Part shown: positions 27,901 through 36,376 of the stretch, piece after piece
Numbering within the stretch: the stretch's first letter is position 1
Layout of the letters: the number at the start of each line of letters is the position of its first letter
NCBI GenBank assembly: GCA_032622095.1
Contig: CP136062.1
Span: forward strand, 133,071,282-133,135,281
DNA length: 64,000 nt
Source of the DNA: Siphonodentalium dalli
Taxonomy: Eukaryota; Mollusca; Scaphopoda; Gadilida; Siphonodentaliidae
Direction: 5' to 3'
Translations under genes and position numbers: made by a program
The notes under the pieces: model-generated
The model's database searches: none
Told to the model about the DNA's origin: nothing
Seen by the model: only the letters and a program-made list of their open reading frames with translations

Positions 27901-28697
27901 TTGAACATAGACTAGCTATCTTTGCTGCTTTTCCACCCTGCACTTATATTCCAGTCTGCACATATATTAATTCTGGTAAGTTTTTCCACCCTGCACTTAT
28001 ATTCCAGACTCCAATTTTATTCCAGACACGAGAGTATATCTGGCCGTCATATCGGTCAACGGGCAAAAAACAGGCATGTTGTTAGGCACAAACACCACTG
28101 GTGGAACCGAAGACATTGTTCCGTTTTGTTAACAGTCACCTCCAGGTGGTTCCGCCGTTATGAGTTGACGAATTAACTTATTCCACCATTTTGAGGAAAT
28201 TGCAACTGCGTTGAAGTAACGTTATGACCACATTGCGTAACATGGTCATTTTCAATGCAGTCTCACACCACGACAGCTCAAAAACGGCCAAGGGAGACTC
28301 TTAATATTTTTAGAATATGTGTGCCTTCGCCTTCGGCTTCGATCTTTTTGAGCATGGATGCTTCGCAGCCAAATCACTTCTTCACAGGATAAACAGATAC
28401 AGAATACACACAATGACAGTGACAGCCAATACCATTACTTTGAACTGATGACTTTTGAAGTTGTGGGATATTGAGATTATCATTTATTCATTACCGTATG
28501 AGAATATCAACATGATTCATGAATTAATTAGTATTATGAACTCTAGTACATCAAAGTTCATGTTGCAGTATAAACTATAATTTCAATTCAACTCACCCCC
28601 ATTCGATCACATGAGATTCATAATCCCAATAATCTTTGGGTCTGTGTGTATTTACATCAGCATAGACACGAGCTCTACTTGGTGAAGGCATTTTCAT
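2141..28697 (-). CDS. CSNK2A1: Protein kinase CK2 catalytic subunit alpha, eight exons, C-terminus outside window
   Basis: Constitutively active Ser/Thr kinase of the CMGC group that phosphorylates acidic sites in nucleus and cytoplasm, alone or in a tetramer with CK2 beta. Joining the eight exons gives about 239 residues. With the Met at 28691 as residue 1, the glycine loop GRGKYS is at 44-49, the ATP-anchoring Lys at 66, the basic cluster KKKKIKRE at 72-79, HRDVKPHN at 152-159, and DWG replaces DFG at 173-175, a CK2 hallmark. [15 protein letters not shown] and GHDNYDQ are closer to vertebrate CSNK2A1 than CSNK2A2; invertebrates usually have one gene. All introns have GT/AG ends and keep frame. 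The C-terminal third, starting after NYDQ, is not in 1-2140 and must lie further left. The introns are full of transposons. Family assignment is near certain; the paralogue symbol is a choice. Confidence 0.95.
2754..3965. mobile_element. Non-autonomous hAT-like element with 8-bp TSD
   Basis: Ends TAGTGATGTAACGATA and its approximate inverse GATAATCACTA. Perfect 8-bp direct repeats AGCATCAG at 2746-2753 and 3966-3973. Sub-terminal CCGATA motifs recur at both ends. 1212 bp, no transposase. It lies in CK2 intron 7. Confidence 0.85.
4034..4144 (-). CDS. CSNK2A1: CK2 alpha exon 7 (DWG and activation segment)
   Basis: 37 codons beginning [15 protein letters not shown] and ending GPELLVDYQ. It has DWG in place of DFG and GPE in place of APE, both characteristic of CK2. 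Acceptor CCACAG|CT, donor CAG|GTAATT. Confidence 0.96.
5315..5398 (-). CDS. CSNK2A1: CK2 alpha exon 6 (catalytic loop)
   Basis: 28 codons, [19 protein letters not shown] through DHDTRK. It contains the catalytic HRD Asp (residue 154) and the Lys/Asn of the catalytic loop. Acceptor TTGCAG|GC, donor AAG|GTAAGC. Confidence 0.96.
6087..7327. mobile_element. Non-autonomous hAT-like element with 8-bp TSD
   Basis: TIR TAGTGCTGGGCGGTATT and its perfect inverse at the right end. Target duplication CTTGCCAA at 6079-6086 and 7328-7335. Sub-terminal motifs of the CGGTATACCG type recur. 1241 bp, no transposase; the short ORFs inside are noise. It lies in CK2 intron 5. Confidence 0.9.
8543..8925 (+). repeat. 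GGGCCATAACTCC-family repeat
   Basis: Leader AGTGTCAATGACA and AAATTGAGCGAGG, body with CATAACTCCTTTAAAATAAA and AAATTTGGTTCCGATCA, then CAGACAGA tract, GAGTGGTCAATCCGG and the palindrome TACTATAGTA followed by GGTACACATAAAAA. The whole order is shared with 21250-21800. Confidence 0.8.
9517..10050 (+). repeat. GGGCCATAACTCC-family repeat, three tandem body units
   Basis: Body units start near 9517, 9661 and 9811; only the last is followed by the GACGGACGG tract and the GTAAACATAAAAA tail. Confidence 0.8.
11313..11600. mobile_element. TTAA-flanked MITE, family 2
   Basis: CCCTTTATATACTAAATGG at the left, TATTTAGTAAAGAAAGGG at the right, TTAA at both sides (11309-11312, 11601-11604). Right end is 57 bp from CK2 exon 5. 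Confidence 0.75.
11658..11717 (-). CDS. CSNK2A1: CK2 alpha exon 5
   Basis: 20 codons, [20 protein letters not shown]. Acceptor TTTGCAG|CA, donor AAA|GTAAGT, phase 0. A near-identical 177-bp duplication starts 36 bp upstream of the acceptor. Confidence 0.94.
11754..11930 (+). repeat. 177-bp direct duplication, copy 1
   Basis: TGCCAAAGCAATTTGCTGAA to TATAACTTATGA. It repeats at 12110-12286 with about two differences. It starts 36 bp from CK2 exon 5. Confidence 0.95.
12110..12286 (+). repeat. 177-bp direct duplication, copy 2
   Basis: Near-identical to 11754-11930 and directly before the 175-bp tandem array. Confidence 0.95.
12297..12975 (+). repeat. Four tandem units of about 175 bp
   Basis: Units start near 12297, 12470, 12645 and 12818. 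Each contains CAGATAAACAAAGATGAATA, GTCCTCATAGTAGTGAACAT and TTTCATTGAGATCC. CK2 intron 4. Confidence 0.85.
12976..13475 (+). repeat. Interspersed repeat ending in GACGGACGG tract and GGTGAGCTAAAA
   Basis: Contains AGTTATGGTCCTAGC, a GACGGACGGATGGACGG tract, and the hairpin GGAGACTTCGTCTC followed by GGTGAGCTAAAA, a tail form I associate with mollusc repeats. Confidence 0.5.
13476..16020. other. CK2 intron 4 remainder, no gene seen
   Basis: Contains a lone TATCGCCCAGCACTT near 15357-15371 resembling an hAT-type terminus, and two ATTTATTAGTGAG repeats near 14730-14775. No long open frames. Confidence 0.5.
16021..16071 (-). CDS. CSNK2A1: CK2 alpha exon 4
   Basis: 17 codons, [17 protein letters not shown], the hinge region linking the kinase lobes. 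Acceptor TTTTCAG|TC, donor AAG|GTAAGA, phase 0. Confidence 0.94.
16839..16940 (-). CDS. CSNK2A1: CK2 alpha exon 3 (basic cluster, helix C)
   Basis: 34 codons, [20 protein letters not shown] through VKDPV. It carries the basic substrate-recognition cluster and the helix equivalent to kinase helix C. Acceptor TTGCAG|CC, donor GTG|GTAAGA, phase 0 at both ends. Confidence 0.95.
16991..17265. mobile_element. TTAA-flanked hairpin MITE, family 1
   Basis: TIR CTCTTTCATGACGGGAGC against GCTCCTGTCATAGAAGAG, flanked by TTAA on both sides (16987-16990, 17266-17269), as piggyBac-type elements are. Two internal hairpins are built from TCTTATATATGCGAG motifs. This copy holds an extra tandem duplication of 37 bp (about 17087-17160). 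CK2 intron 2, ending 50 bp from exon 3. Confidence 0.85.
18670..18958. mobile_element. Seed copy of the minisatellite element, right end lost in a G run
   Basis: Begins GGCTCCAAATAAAAGTGCAG, has one to two diverged units, then ATAGGAATCAACATAGTATG and AGCCTCAAAATTAATA, the same order as in 45965-48973. It stops in a 36-G homopolymer. Confidence 0.7.
18923..18958 (+). repeat. 36-bp poly(G)
   Basis: Uninterrupted G homopolymer at the end of the minisatellite seed copy. Its length may be affected by sequencing or assembly. Confidence 0.9.
19209..19320 (-). CDS. CSNK2A1: CK2 alpha exon 2 (glycine loop)
   Basis: Begins with the third base of the split Gly codon and encodes [19 protein letters not shown] through KILK. 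It holds the glycine-rich loop and the catalytic Lys of VIKIL. Acceptor GATAG|T, donor AAA|GTGAGT. Intron 1 upstream is 9.3 kb and carries several transposons. Confidence 0.95.
20300..20502 (+). repeat. GGGCCATAACTCC-family repeat, 3' part
   Basis: AATTTGGTACCGATCAGATA, CAGACAGACATATG, GAGTGGTCAATCTGG, then GTACACATAAAAA. Lies inside the 2.6-kb AGGCC-ended element. Confidence 0.7.
21250..21800 (+). repeat. GGGCCATAACTCC-family repeat, two body units
   Basis: Same leader as 8543 (AGTGTCAATGACATTTTTTT, TTGAGCAAGG). Two body units, then the GACGGACGG tract and GAGTGGTCAATCC. Inside the AGGCC-ended element. Confidence 0.75.
21931..22224 (-). CDS. Small ORF inside the AGGCC-ended transposon
   Basis: 97-codon ORF starting [18 protein letters not shown], about 230 bp inside the right terminus of the mobile element at 19822-22457. 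Its upstream leader is more GC-rich than its surroundings. The N-terminus is regular and hydrophilic, with no motif I can name and no membrane segment. The element's remaining interior is filled with other repeats, so this is probably the surviving N-terminal piece of an element-encoded protein. It could instead be a first exon whose donor I did not find. Function unknown. Confidence 0.35.
   Translation of the reverse strand: MATPVGQHVVVAFYLKNVSTAEAKKEIRSIDNEAEIEELFFLIHTEKADSKVKVRCHTGTSAESAPFDINVEMKVKELSAFNINHIEFVCGDRDIVD
22458..25793. other. CK2 intron 1 stretch, no recognisable gene
   Basis: The plus frames at 22655-22930 and 23000-23221 read like fragments of a longer protein ([20 protein letters not shown]) but are broken by stops; they may be remnants of a decayed mobile element. 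25560-25730 is locally GC-rich without a recognisable product. Confidence 0.4.
25124..25169 (+). repeat. Tandem duplication of 23 bp
   Basis: TCGGTCTCTTCAAAAAGTCC followed by GAC, twice in succession. CK2 intron 1. Confidence 0.85.
25802..26675. mobile_element. Non-autonomous hAT-like element with perfect TSD
   Basis: TIR TAGGCTTGCCGCGATTTTGG with its near-perfect inverse. Target duplication ATATTTGT at 25794-25801 and 26676-26683. Sub-terminal AAATCGATTA motifs. 874 bp, no transposase. It lies in CK2 intron 1. Confidence 0.9.
26684..28596. other. CK2 intron 1 stretch near exon 1
   Basis: Holds GTCGACTAGTCG-type palindromic motifs near 27022-27065, which resemble hAT sub-terminal sequence without a matching pair, and a 25-bp direct repeat (TTCCACCCTGCACTTATATT) near 27930 and 27985. 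No gene seen. Confidence 0.5.
28597..28697 (-). CDS. CSNK2A1: CK2 alpha exon 1 (start codon exon)
   Basis: Encodes the N-terminal segment [14 protein letters not shown] to EW plus two bases of a split Gly codon. The donor is GG|GTGAGT. Two Met codons compete, at 28697 (MKMPSPS) and 28691 (MPSPS); the second fits the usual CK2 start. The frame stays open upstream to 28775, and CCGGCAG directly before the ATG could be a splice acceptor, so a 5' UTR intron is possible, as in vertebrate CK2 genes. Confidence 0.92.
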
Positions 28698-29539
28698 CTG
28701 CCGGTGATCGCCAACTTTGCCGAGAACGATGCCAAAACTGACAAAGTTTCTCAGACGGAAGGCGTTTCTGGACAAAATCTTCTGGAAATCAATTTCGATT
28801 GATTCACTTGTTCGTCAAAGCCACTACAGTTTTGTCACAGACAACATCGGCTCAATGTTTCCGGCGATTCCGATTGAATAAATTATCCCAAGATGCCGGT
28901 GCAGCGACACTGACAATGAAATTCCTACATCATCGTTTCCACATAAAGTAGAATTGATGAAAATGCTTGTGGGCAACTGGTACTAAAATGTTCGGATCGT
29001 ATTGTATTACATATGTATATCTCAAAAACATAAACAAATAGTTGAAATCTGCAACAGATCTTGTAATATTATGGGAGTTTTGTAACTTCCCCTCCCAAAT
29101 TAACACAAAATGGCGACTAAAAACAGTGACCCGCGAAGTCGAAACGAGGCTACTTGTTTGCCATGCGTTTCCTGCGCGTTAATTTTTGCGGGTTATCTCT
29201 CTTTGAACGAAACTGAGATTTTTACAATCGTCACCCTCTGTCGAATTTTATTGACGATGCCCGCTCCGCAGCCCTGGGCGTCAACGTCAACACGAGAGTG
29301 TCTCCCAAACACCGAAACCAGTTGAGTCCTAGGCGCACGTTTTGCGACCAAAAAAATAAATAATTTTGTTTTAATTCAAAATGGATTTTCTAAAGAATTA
29401 TTACACACAATTTGATCCTTCCATGGGAAATAAAATATCGGAATTACTGACAAACTGTTCAGACTGGATTTAATTATGTGACCAATCAACATGATAAACC
29501 ATGATGCAATTCTCAAACTATGGGAGGACCAATTCACTT
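28698..29539. other. Region upstream of CK2 exon 1, probable promoter area
   Basis: No TATA box stands out. A 71-codon plus-strand frame starts at an AAAATGGCGAC context at 29110 but has no recognisable product. Divergent transcription from the CK2 promoter is possible. Confidence 0.35.
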
Positions 29540-29543
29540 TTAA

Positions 29544-30005
29544 AGGTACTCAATCTGATCAGACGGCCCCCATACCATCAAGATACAACAACAACATACA
29601 TTTCTTCAAAATACGCTTTAGTTATCAGAAGCGATTTGTTACAACAAAATAATGCAAACCACTGTCAACTATATGATATCAAATTTCCCAAAACTTGGTA
29701 TTTATAAACATTTTGTTCATTAAAATATGGCCGCATTATCACTAAAGTATCACGAAAATTGACCGTATTGCCACTTGATTTTAGAGTTATCCATCTTCAT
29801 CCGCAATTTTGCCCGAGACCCTCCGTTTGACCCCGTGTTTCTGGGCCACATATTATTACACATCTCGAGAAATAACAAACTTTAAAAATCGATATCTGAT
29901 CACTCTGAGCTTTGGTGGGTGGGTTCCTTGACTCGAATCAAATATTTTTTACATCTGAAGCCAAAGAAATAGTAATTTAGGAGCGTCTGATCCGATTGCG
30001 TACCG
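29544..30005. mobile_element. TTAA-flanked element, family 3 (AGGTACTCAATC ends)
   Basis: Left AGGTACTCAATCTGATCAG, right CTGATCCGATTGCGTACCG, TTAA on both sides (29540-29543, 30006-30009). It is an inverted relative of 52502-52806. It lies between CK2 and the ATPase ORF. Confidence 0.8.
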
Positions 30006-30504
30006 TTAACACTTATTTGTGCTCACACGGCACAATCGTTTTGTCGATTCAGCGACAACCACGATGCAACAGCATTTTAACGATTCAGCGTCCAAACTGA
30101 TGTAGAACAAACAAACAAACAATATAAAGAAATGAATAGTTCGATCTAGAAATACGGACAGTTATGTACCATATATTATATTTCTATTAGGTACGACGAT
30201 CTTCCATTCAATAATCTGTAAAGAGTTCAGCACAAGGTGGTTAGCAAAACAATACATAATCCTTGACATAAATACATTAAATGGACCGGTTGTTTTGGGT
30301 TTACACACAACAGTGTGTGAAATTCGTTTTTATTGTTGAGAAAATCTATATAATGTCCTATTATATTGAGTGGAAACCAACTATTAACATAGCCACAAGG
30401 CTTTGGGTAATTATTCTCAACTAATGTTGACCTCAGTTGTATGATTCATCGCTTGATAGCCATACATGTATACGAATTTGTAGAAAGTTCTCATCAATAG
30501 GATA

Positions 30505-30531
30505 ACACAACAACAACAACAACAACAACAG
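30505..30531 (+). repeat. (AAC)n microsatellite
   Basis: Eight or more CAA/AAC units immediately upstream of the ATPase ORF. The Cys-rich reading on the other strand is an artefact of this repeat. Confidence 0.9.
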
Positions 30532-30567
30532 CCACCAAGCGACATAACATCCTGCTTTGATGATCCA

Positions 30568-32007
30568 ATGGCCAATGTCCATGAAGATTTTATTTTCAAG
30601 CATCCATTCACGGCATGTGTAAGTGGACCGACATCTTGTGGTAAGACATACTTCGTGAAAACCTTACTACAAAAGTCTGCCTCAAAAATATCACCCGCAC
30701 CTGACAGAATAATATGTTTTTATAAATATTGGCAGCCCCTATATGACGAATTAAAGTATACCGTCACCCCTCAGGTCAACTTTATACGAGGAATACCAGC
30801 AAACTTGGATTCGCTTATCAACCCCCAGTATAAAAATCTAGTTATACTCGATGACTTGATGCAAACTTCATCAAAAGACCAGAGAGTTAATGATTTGCAT
30901 TCCGAAGGAAGTCACCATTTGAACTTATCTTTGATAAGTTTGAACCAGAATTTCTACTACAACAAAGATCCAACGCAACGACGAAATTGTCAATATTTGG
31001 TATTGTTCAATAACCCAATCGACAAGGGATTAATTTCAACATTATCAAGACAGATGTATCCTGAATGTCCTCAGCGTATGGTTCGAGAGTTTTCGGAAGC
31101 GACGAGTGAACCGTACGGTTACCTACTGGTGGATTTAAAAGCCGCAACACCGGACACATTACGTCTGCGACAGAATGTACTAAAAGAGGACACGAACCAA
31201 CATAGGGGTGAATGGAATGGCATGAAATATAATCTCCAAAAAGACAGAGAACACCCAGATGAACAGAATGGGATGATAAAACATACAAAAGACACTGAGA
31301 CCCAGGGTCAACAGAATGCGATGAAATACGATGACAGAGAACTCCCTGGTCAACAGAAGGGCATAACATATAATTATATTGTGCCCCAGGGTCAACATAA
31401 TGACTATACTAACGACATACGGCCACCTGGTGAGCTCGATGAAATTAATAAGAAGAACCGTCAAAACATTCGAGAAGACATGTCGTACCCTTGTAATGAA
31501 TGCGGGCTTTTGTTCGCAGATCATTATGATGTTCAGAGACACGTAAAAAACTGGTGTCAAGAAAATAAGTTAAAACGAAAATTAACTGAGGACCCGGATG
31601 ATAGTCAGAATAAGGAAATTAAATTGAATGAAGATGAATACTTCAAAAGTTTGTGTGATGAAAGTAGAGATAAAACACGTGAGGAATGGAGTGATAAAGT
31701 GGACACGTATAAGGAAAATGGCTCGAAAGACGCAGAAGCAAAAGAACAAGCTGACAAGGACCTTAAAAGTAAAGATATGATACACTTTATGAATGATTAT
31801 GCTTGGACAATAGTATCGTATCTGCAGCTGCGCAATGGGACTCTGCACAACAGAGTCATGGATAAAGTCGACAAATATTTGAATAATGGTTATGGAGAAT
31901 GTGATGCAGTGAAAATGTCAATATTAAAGTACAAACCGATGCTAGAAAAATTCATGGACGTAACATATGACACTTCTAACGAAAGTGATGACAATTCGGA
32001 CGATTAA
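30568..32007 (+). CDS. Single-exon P-loop ATPase with C2HC zinc finger, Polinton/adintovirus-like packaging ATPase relative
   Basis: Intact 479-codon ORF with a good start context (CCAATGG) and a poly(A) signal just after the stop. Residues 1 to about 205 form a FtsK/HerA-like ATPase: Walker A GPTSCGKT at 20-27, Walker B LVILDD at 91-96, then a polar sensor stretch LISLNQN. Residues about 210-290 are a Gln/Asn-rich linker of degenerate 14-20-residue repeats built on QQN-x-MKY. A C2HC finger follows (C309, C312, H325, C330; spacing 2-12-4). The last 150 residues are Lys/Glu-rich, ending in a helical part and an acidic tail. Packaging ATPases of such elements are usually shorter. No polymerase, integrase, protease or capsid ORF is seen nearby, so this is a solitary copy, captured or left behind. 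Its absence of introns and its unlike neighbours suggest horizontal or viral origin. Family placement is by motif and remembered resemblance. Confidence 0.7.
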   Translation: MANVHEDFIFKHPFTACVSGPTSCGKTYFVKTLLQKSASKISPAPDRIICFYKYWQPLYDELKYTVTPQVNFIRGIPANLDSLINPQYKNLVILDDLMQTSSKDQRVNDLHSEGSHHLNLSLISLNQNFYYNKDPTQRRNCQYLVLFNNPIDKGLISTLSRQMYPECPQRMVREFSEATSEPYGYLLVDLKAATPDTLRLRQNVLKEDTNQHRGEWNGMKYNLQKDREHPDEQNGMIKHTKDTETQGQQNAMKYDDRELPGQQKGITYNYIVPQGQHNDYTNDIRPPGELDEINKKNRQNIREDMSYPCNECGLLFADHYDVQRHVKNWCQENKLKRKLTEDPDDSQNKEIKLNEDEYFKSLCDESRDKTREEWSDKVDTYKENGSKDAEAKEQADKDLKSKDMIHFMNDYAWTIVSYLQLRNGTLHNRVMDKVDKYLNNGYGECDAVKMSILKYKPMLEKFMDVTYDTSNESDDNSDD

Positions 32008-32012
32008 TTTTC

Positions 32013-32018
32013 AATAAA
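32013..32018 (+). promoter_or_regulatory. Poly(A) signal of the ATPase ORF
   Basis: AATAAA begins 6 bp after the TAA stop of the 479-codon ORF. Such tight spacing is typical of compact viral or transposon genes. Confidence 0.5.
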
Positions 32019-32191
32019 CTTCATCAACATGATATTCTCGTTTTCGTTATATATCTATAAGTTGGGGGGGAGAGAGTGTGTGGATTATTGGGAATTGTAG
32101 AGTGAGAAACGATACGTAATGATAAAAGGTGCATTAAGTGCCCGAAAATTTGACCCTTAAATATTGATCTGTCATTTTAACTTTCAACCAC

Positions 32192-32237
32192 TGCGCTTGT
32201 ATTGTTAACATTCATTCATAATGAGTGTCCCTTTAGA
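32192..32237 (+). repeat. 46-bp exact direct repeat, copy 1
   Basis: TGCGCTTGTATTGTTAACAT to CCCTTTAGA. Identical copy at 32476-32521, 284 bp away, downstream of the ATPase ORF. Confidence 0.95.
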
Positions 32238-32475
32238 GTGTCTTGTGTTCCTTTTAATATTCAAACACCAATATTGCATCACGTCCCTTGTTTCGTGTCC
32301 CTTTAACATTCCACACCGTGCGTGCATTATCCCCCTTTAAGTATGTCATAGCATGGGTACATGTAAGATAGTATAACACTATGCCTATGTCTGTAGCTGT
32401 TGTTGGAAAGATGTGAAATATAAATTTCAGTTCATTCGTGTAGTAATTTCGTATATGTTCAACGCTCTTCATTCG

Positions 32476-32521
32476 TGCGCTTGTATTGTTAACATTCATT
32501 CATAATGAGTGTCCCTTTAGA
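32476..32521 (+). repeat. 46-bp exact direct repeat, copy 2
   Basis: Identical to 32192-32237. Confidence 0.95.
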
Positions 32522-32537
32522 TCGATAAATAAGTTAA

Positions 32538-33430
32538 AGGTCATTACATTCCTCAGTCAAATCTATTGGTGATCGAATTTGATAACTATTTTATTGGAAC
32601 AACTAAGAGTATTATTCACGTGAGATCAATGAGTCCAATTATTATAAATAATATATTGCAGGCATCGGTGGATACCCGATTGCCACATTTAGTGATCACG
32701 TGATAAACTGATAAAATGTCCAAAGCGTAAGTATGAATGTGGAGTGATAAGTGGTTATTACGTAATGTTGTTATAACAATGTCATCAAAGCAATTTCTAT
32801 AATTGAGTGTCCTGGACGTATGCATGTTTTGGCTAACTAATTATCGTGTGAATGACACAGTTTATCAACCTTAATTGATACTAACCCGTTTGTTCAGACA
32901 TTAAATCGATATGTTTTCTGAATAGCATATAACTGTGAACGGGGAAATAATATAATTCATTTGGTAAAGCAAAGGTGTGAAAGACACATTGTTACCACCA
33001 ATGTCGCGTGTGTGATTGCGTGTACAGCGAATATGACAATTCATTCTGGAGGGTTGTAATTTCACATTACAATTTTCGACCGTTAGTGATTCAACATAGT
33101 ACATCTCAATACTTCCAATAATTCACGATAATACACACCTGTCATATGGGATAGAGAGTGTAAAGAATAAACGCTCTTTATTATTTATGTAAAAGTAATG
33201 GTGTCTATTTTCAGGTATGACAATTATATGAACTGCGTCCGATAAACACTGGAATGTATGCATTCATATCGATGGTCACAATGTCCAATAAAGCTATTTT
33301 CTAAACATCGATTAATAAATTCATGAAAAATATTTGAACAAAAAAATAACGAAAGATATTACGCGCAAATAATTTAACATTCGACATTTTAATATCGAGA
33401 TTATCAGAAACCGAAAACTCGTTATAAATT
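32538..33430. other. Downstream flank of the ATPase ORF, no gene seen
   Basis: No further ORF with motifs and no partner gene of a Polinton-type element. Short minus-strand frames here lack support. Confidence 0.5.
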
Positions 33431-33436
33431 TTTTAT

Positions 33437-33620
33437 TTAAACTTTTTTTTTAGAGAAATAATTTTGAGGGTTTTGAAATTTTTTCTTTTGAAATTTTGGG
33501 GTTTTGAATTTTTTTGGAAGTTTTGAAATTTTTTGGAAAAAATAAATTTTGGAAGTTTTGAATTTTTTTTTTGGAAAAATAATTTTTGGGTTTTTGATAT
33601 TTTGGGAATATTTTAGTACA
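33437..33620 (+). repeat. Degenerate T-rich tandem repeat
   Basis: Repeated GTTTTGAAATTTTTTGGAA-like units of about 30 bp with interruptions. Lys/Phe-rich translations on the minus strand are artefacts. Confidence 0.7.
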
Positions 33621-33888
33621 ACCAATTTTAGACCCACAAATTCTATTTTTAGATGTGACACCAACGAGCCCCCTATTCTTCTAACACCAAGTTAAAGACT
33701 TATCAAATCTTTATAGTGGCAATCGTGAGGGATCTTGATGATGCAATGTATGTAGGTGTGCTCTTAAATGGATTCCCAACTGCTGTACCCCCCCCCAACA
33801 AGAGTTATTGTTTATTTGATTCCAGTGTATGTCTTCACCCTCTTTCTTGATATATACTTTTCCTATACATATGCAGTGCGTGTACTTA

Positions 33889-33890
<2 letters not shown>

Positions 33891-33943
<53 letters not shown>

Positions 33944-33945
33944 TA
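33891..33945 (+). repeat. (AT)n followed by (AC)n microsatellite
   Basis: About 20 AT units running into a short AC tract. Ile/Tyr-rich translations here are artefacts. Confidence 0.95.
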
Positions 33946-34039
33946 CCCGTACAGTTGACTAATAATGAGACTCATAAGATTTATGATGTTATTAATATTA
34001 ATTTATTCCTAAACGCCATACTATGGAGGGTTATTAGGG

Positions 34040-34400
34040 TCACAATCCTAACTTTACATTTAAATTCTAACTTAACATTTTAATTCTTATATTTTAATTC
34101 TAACTTAACATTTTAATTCTAACTTAACATTTTAATTCTTATATTTTAATTCTAACTTAACATTTTAATTCTAACTTAACCTGACTTAACATTTTAATTC
34201 TTATATTTTAATTCTAACTTAACATTTTAACTCTAACTTAATCTTTTAATTCTTACTTAATATTTTAATTCTAACTTAACATTTTAATTCTTATATTTTA
34301 ATTCTAACTTTACATTTTAATTCTAACTTGATATTTTAATTATAACTTTATATTTCAATTCTTACTTAATAGTTTTATTTTAATATTTTAAATCTACTAC
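34040..34400 (+). repeat. AT-rich tandem array, left arm of foldback
   Basis: Many units of AACTTAACATTTTAATTCT and variants (TTATATTTTAATTCT). It has an inverted counterpart at 37262-37480. Confidence 0.9.
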
Positions 34401-36376
34401 AAAAAGGTATAATGTTGGAATTAAAATATTAAAATTAAAATGTTTAAATTGGAGTGAACATAAAACGGACCTCAGAATTGAAACGCAAAAATGAAAACAG
34501 ACATAAAACGGATACTGAAAGTTGGAATTGTGATCCCAATAACACGCCTGAGTCGTTATCTCGTGGGAATCAGGATTCAGAATCCAAAGACGATTACGGG
34601 GCGGGGCTAATTCCCGATTCTAGGTCAGATTTTGAAATCCACGTGGTCCCCGAAACTATGTTTAATGTTCTCCCAGCGTCAAACATGGCTCATGTATTTG
34701 ACACAAGTATCATTTGTATCTTATATTTATAAAGTTCACGTTTGTTGTGAAAGTCATGCTTTTCTTCTATGCGTATATACACGGCACATAATTTGCTGCC
34801 AATCCGACTTAATCGCATCTTTTTTTCAAGTTAAAGTGTGTTTATTGATGAGGGTAAGCATTTAATTCTAACAACTCTAGGCCTCCTGAATCAAATTCCG
34901 AATATGTTGTGAAGAACACACGAAACTTGTCAGTTGCACAGGGACGTAAGACAGGGGTTGGTTGGGTGTCTCGACCCCCCGAACTTTGGTACAATTTGCT
35001 TAGCTGTGCAGTCATTCATACGTGAGGAAAAATCAGGATTCTTTTGACTAACTGTTCAAAATAATGATACGTACAAACCAGCAAACGCAACAAACAAACC
35101 CGATTTTAAATAAATACATATACAAACTTATGACTAACTCGGGAGAGGGGGTGACCGGTGATCTGTATATATGTTCAACTTGTGTTGGTAGTCATGTTGC
35201 TTTTCCATTACTAATTATTGATTTTTTCAGTGTAATAACATATGGGAGATGGGGGTACCCTTCAGTGAGTCAGCACTTGTCCTCCAATCCCATTGTATGT
35301 ATAAACAAATGTATGTGTTATATATCATGTGTTATCTAAATTTGACAAATATTTGAAATAAATATGTTTAAACTAAACTTTGGTACATTTCCAGCAGTTG
35401 GAAATTTCATGCATGACACAACATTAGTTGGACATTAATTTGACACCATATATAGGTTGGAATTGTTCTCATTGTTTGATTTTTTCAACCAGTAAAAGTT
35501 GGTAATTTTCCAATCTTAGTGTGTCAGGTTGGCTATTTCCAAGGGGTGCAAATGGAATTCTGCGAACCTGTGAGATTGATGTTTGGTTCAATGGGGGGGG
35601 GGGGGGGTGCAGTCGGCCGGAAATTTGAGGAAACCTCTAGCCACGTCCCTAGAACTTGTACGTGTGGGTACTTAATCAATAAATTGACTGACATTTCCAC
35701 TATATAGTCCTGAGATCCTAGAATAAGCTTTACATTTTTGTTTGTGCGATTGGGAGATGCAGTTCACCTGCGATTACAAGACCACAACATTAGCTTCATG
35801 AGCAAAGCTTTATTTCAACTAATGTACAGCACGTTGGCCAAAAAATGTCTGTGTTTGTTGTCTATACAGAGACTATTGTGCAAAACGACTGAATTTAACG
35901 AAACAAAACATTTTAAACATGAAATTGCTATAAGACTAGATAGTAAATACGTGTATCTGATACTCCATCGATATCATATAATCCTACTATTTCTTGAATA
36001 AGAAGAAACATTATAATAACGAACACAGCAGAAGACATATATCCATGCAGGTTCACATGAATTCGGTAAATGGTGACGTATTCGCCGAATTCGAAATCGA
36101 CATGCGTTCGGGCGGTATTTTATGGATGGAATTATGAAATGGACATATGAAAGTGACAATAAAATCGACAATGATTTGTTTCGCCATCAACCGAAGTGCT
36201 CCCCCAGCGTTACTATCAATAGCGTTATTATTTGGCTAATTTCAGTAATATTTTCCCAGTTTACATTCGATAAAACAAATTTGTCTCCGCATTTAAAATT
36301 CTTTGATATAGATCGTTTATATTCTGCAATAATTTGTACACAAGAGACGGATTCTTATGTTTTATTGTGTTTTTAA

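Noticed and set aside
29110-29325. 71-codon ORF with a good start context (AAAATGGCG)
   Set aside because: No recognisable product, no clear donor, and located in the probable CK2 promoter area. A divergent transcript is possible but unsupported.
31007-31848. Three minus-strand ORFs of 88 to 126 codons
   Set aside because: Antisense shadows of the 479-codon ATPase ORF.
33711-34083. Ile/Tyr-rich ORFs on both strands
   Set aside because: Products of the (AT)n microsatellite.
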